A DNA stretch of 64,000 nt from Desulfosporosinus acidiphilus SJ4. Its GTDB lineage: Bacteria; Bacillota; Desulfitobacteriia; Desulfitobacteriales; Desulfitobacteriaceae. This document shows positions 62,511-64,000 of this stretch, one piece after another (within the stretch, counting starts at the first letter, position 1; each line of letters starts with the position of its first letter). Location of the stretch: the NCBI RefSeq assembly GCF_000255115.2, contig NC_018068.1:3505977-3569976 (forward strand), given 5' to 3'. The notes beneath the pieces are model-generated. The model was not told the DNA's origin, did no database searches, and was given only the letters and a program-made list of their open reading frames with translations. The position numbers and the translations under genes are program-made.

Positions 62511-63239
62511 TTAAGTATCTGTTTCTAAAAACTCAAGAGCTAGTTTGTCAAATTCTCTGCTATTACTTAACAAAGCTGGATGTGAACCAGTTGGGTAGAA
62601 AAGCAATTTCGAACTTCTCAACTTATTGGAAAATGTTTTCAGACGAAATTCTATATCCCTAATCAATTCATCTTGAAGACTTCCGGTTATTAATACTGGC
62701 ACGGTTATTTCTGATAAATCACCGCAATAGTATCCCTTTCTGGATAAACTAGACTGTTCGATCATTTTAGTATCAGCATCTACTACTTTCTTCCACCTAA
62801 GGCCGTGCATCAGAAACCAAAATAGTATTGAACGTAAATTTCCCTTCGCTTCTTCACGCTGGTCTCTCAGAGTAGCAACATCTTCACTATTTAGAGAATC
62901 GCCTCCAAAGCTATCTGCAATGATTTTGCCAACAAGCAATGGTTCTAATAAAGCCATGTTTAAGGCGACAATGGCTCCCCCACTCGTTCCGATTAGGTTT
63001 ACTTTATTAAAGTTTAACGTTTGACATAACTTAATGGCAACCCTAGCATTATAACGCCAATAATCCACTGGAAACTCCTGCAACATTTCAGATTTGCCAT
63101 GCCCAGGATAATCTATTAAAACAACCCGGAATCGTTCGGCTTAGAATTTAACTTTTGGTGTAAACATCTTTGAAGAAGCAGTATTACCATGTAAGAACAA
63201 CAAAGGTGTGTTACCCTTCCCAACTAGTTTGTAATTTAG
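62511..63239 (-). pseudogene. Alpha/beta hydrolase, interrupted by an IS and a nonsense codon
   Basis: The minus strand reads NYKLVGKGNTPLLFLHGNTA, SSKMFTPKVKF, then TAA (63141-63143), then AERFRVVLIDYPGHGKS and on to a 191-residue frame starting at 63086. Nucleophile-elbow motif LIGTSGGAIVALN and late His in PTGSHPAL are intact. The N-terminus is missing: homology begins just after the transposase stop codon at 63243. The stop replaces what looks like a Tyr codon. The downstream ATG frame is unlikely to encode an active enzyme. Confidence 0.75.
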
Positions 63240-63242
63240 GGA

Positions 63243-64000
63243 TTACTGAACAGTCCCCATATTTTTAGTTTCTAGGCAACAAACAAAATCTCCCAACTCG
63301 AAAAAAGGCGTTTCCCAAAAAAGGTACAAAAGATCCCGGAGGCGCTTCCCCAGGTTCATGATGATGAACTGTAAGCCAATGACCGTCTCACTCGTTTCTT
63401 TGAGACGTACCATTATTCGACCTAGTCCATAACGACGTTTTCCTTCACCGAATTTCGCCTCGACTGCATTTCTTAGGCCTGCCTCTTGTTTCTCTAGCCG
63501 CCTTTGTTCTAAATGCTCTTTTTTATCCTTCGAGGGTCGACCTAGTTTGGGCCCGTTAAGCCGAATGCCATGTAACTTGCAGTACTGCAGGTTGTCTCGG
63601 TTCCGATATATTTTATCGGCAATCACGGATTCAGGATAGTTTCCATGGCGCTCCTTATAGGTTTCTACCGAATCAATCAGGGTGGTGCCCTCATTAAAGG
63701 CTTCCCAACTCAACTTCTCGATCCAAGCAAATCCGTTGACGATACTTATGGCAACTTTCGCTCCAAATTCTGTGGCTGCTGTTTTTTTACCCCTCACAAT
63801 CGGGCGAACATGCGGTTGGCTAATGCTCACGATACGCTCTTCTATAGTGTGGACTCGTTTGTCATACATGGTTTTTTGCTGTTCAAAGAGTGTTTGTATG
63901 GTTTCTAAGTCTTTTTGCTGCCGTTTACTGAGTCCTTCTGGGTACTTGGCTGATAGTTTCAAGACGATCTGAAGGTCTCTTGTAACGAAGCTCAGCTGTT
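63243..64000 (-). mobile_element. IS5/IS1182-type transposase, partial (5' part off the right edge)
   Basis: The frame is open to the window edge (a TTG at 63962 is not a real start). It shows the DDE-transposase C-terminal half: HVRPIVRGKKTAATEFGAKV, then SVETYKERHGNYPESVIADKIYRNRDNLQYC, a basic GPKLGRPSKDKKEHLEQ, and the last acidic motif EAKFGEGKRRYGLGR. This matches IS5/IS1182-type elements. The stop codon lies within a few bases of the hydrolase relic, so the terminal repeat (about ACTGTTCAGTAA) probably overlaps the last codons. Confidence 0.8.

Overview
The window looks like chromosomal DNA of a spore-forming, sulfur-metabolising Clostridium relative of the Desulfosporosinus/Desulfitobacterium type. 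This is an inference from gene content: AT-rich Firmicute codon use, strong AGGAGG ribosome sites, a dlt teichoic-acid operon with dltX, paired aryl-sulfate sulfotransferases, two B12 riboswitches, an ECF transporter, and CWB2 surface domains. No rRNA, tRNA or CRISPR array was seen. Most genes lie on the minus strand.

1-5.4 kb (minus): a partial prepilin, then aroE, a pseudopilin, aroC, aroK and aroB as one operon, with a YqeG phosphatase upstream of it. 5.7-11.1 kb (plus): dltC-dltD-dltX-dltA-dltB in an unusual order, a secreted lysine-rich protein, a folded candidate RNA and a strong terminator. 11.1-18.9 kb (minus): an RND efflux pump with its membrane-fusion protein and TetR regulator, then an ABC exporter pair. 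19.3-27.2 kb (minus): Crp/Fnr regulator, MFS transporter, two aryl-sulfate sulfotransferases, a thioredoxin and a thioredoxin reductase-thioredoxin fusion, which reads as one sulfate-ester and thiol module. 27.5-34.5 kb: an IS200/IS605-like end element, an MBL-fold hydrolase, an AraC regulator fused to a degenerate GH39 domain, a TRIC-like channel, an M20 amidohydrolase and an MFS transporter.

34.8-40.8 kb (minus): a diiron-MBL/degenerate GGDEF/receiver protein overlaps by ATGA with a HEAT-repeat family-2 glycosyltransferase carrying a four-cysteine motif. This looks like an oxygen- or redox-responsive exopolysaccharide synthase and is my best candidate for an undescribed system. A decayed CWB2 fragment lies just downstream. 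41.4-51.2 kb (minus): a cobT unit and an ECF transporter unit, each behind a cobalamin riboswitch with its own terminator. The ECF genes run without a visible terminator into UbiD, HyuA and HyuB. 51.3-59 kb (minus): a 1403-residue glycine-rich surface protein with FnIII, duplicated and triple CWB2 domains, and a G+C-richer LytTR response regulator/7TM-DISM sensor kinase pair. 59.7-64 kb: relics and mobile DNA, namely a broken serine recombinase, a beta-helix lipoprotein, an alpha/beta hydrolase pseudogene, and an IS5/IS1182-type transposase that runs off the right edge.

Coordinates of start codons were chosen from ribosome-binding sites read by eye; several genes start inside the longest open frame, some at TTG. 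Family assignments come from recognised motifs, not from database searches.
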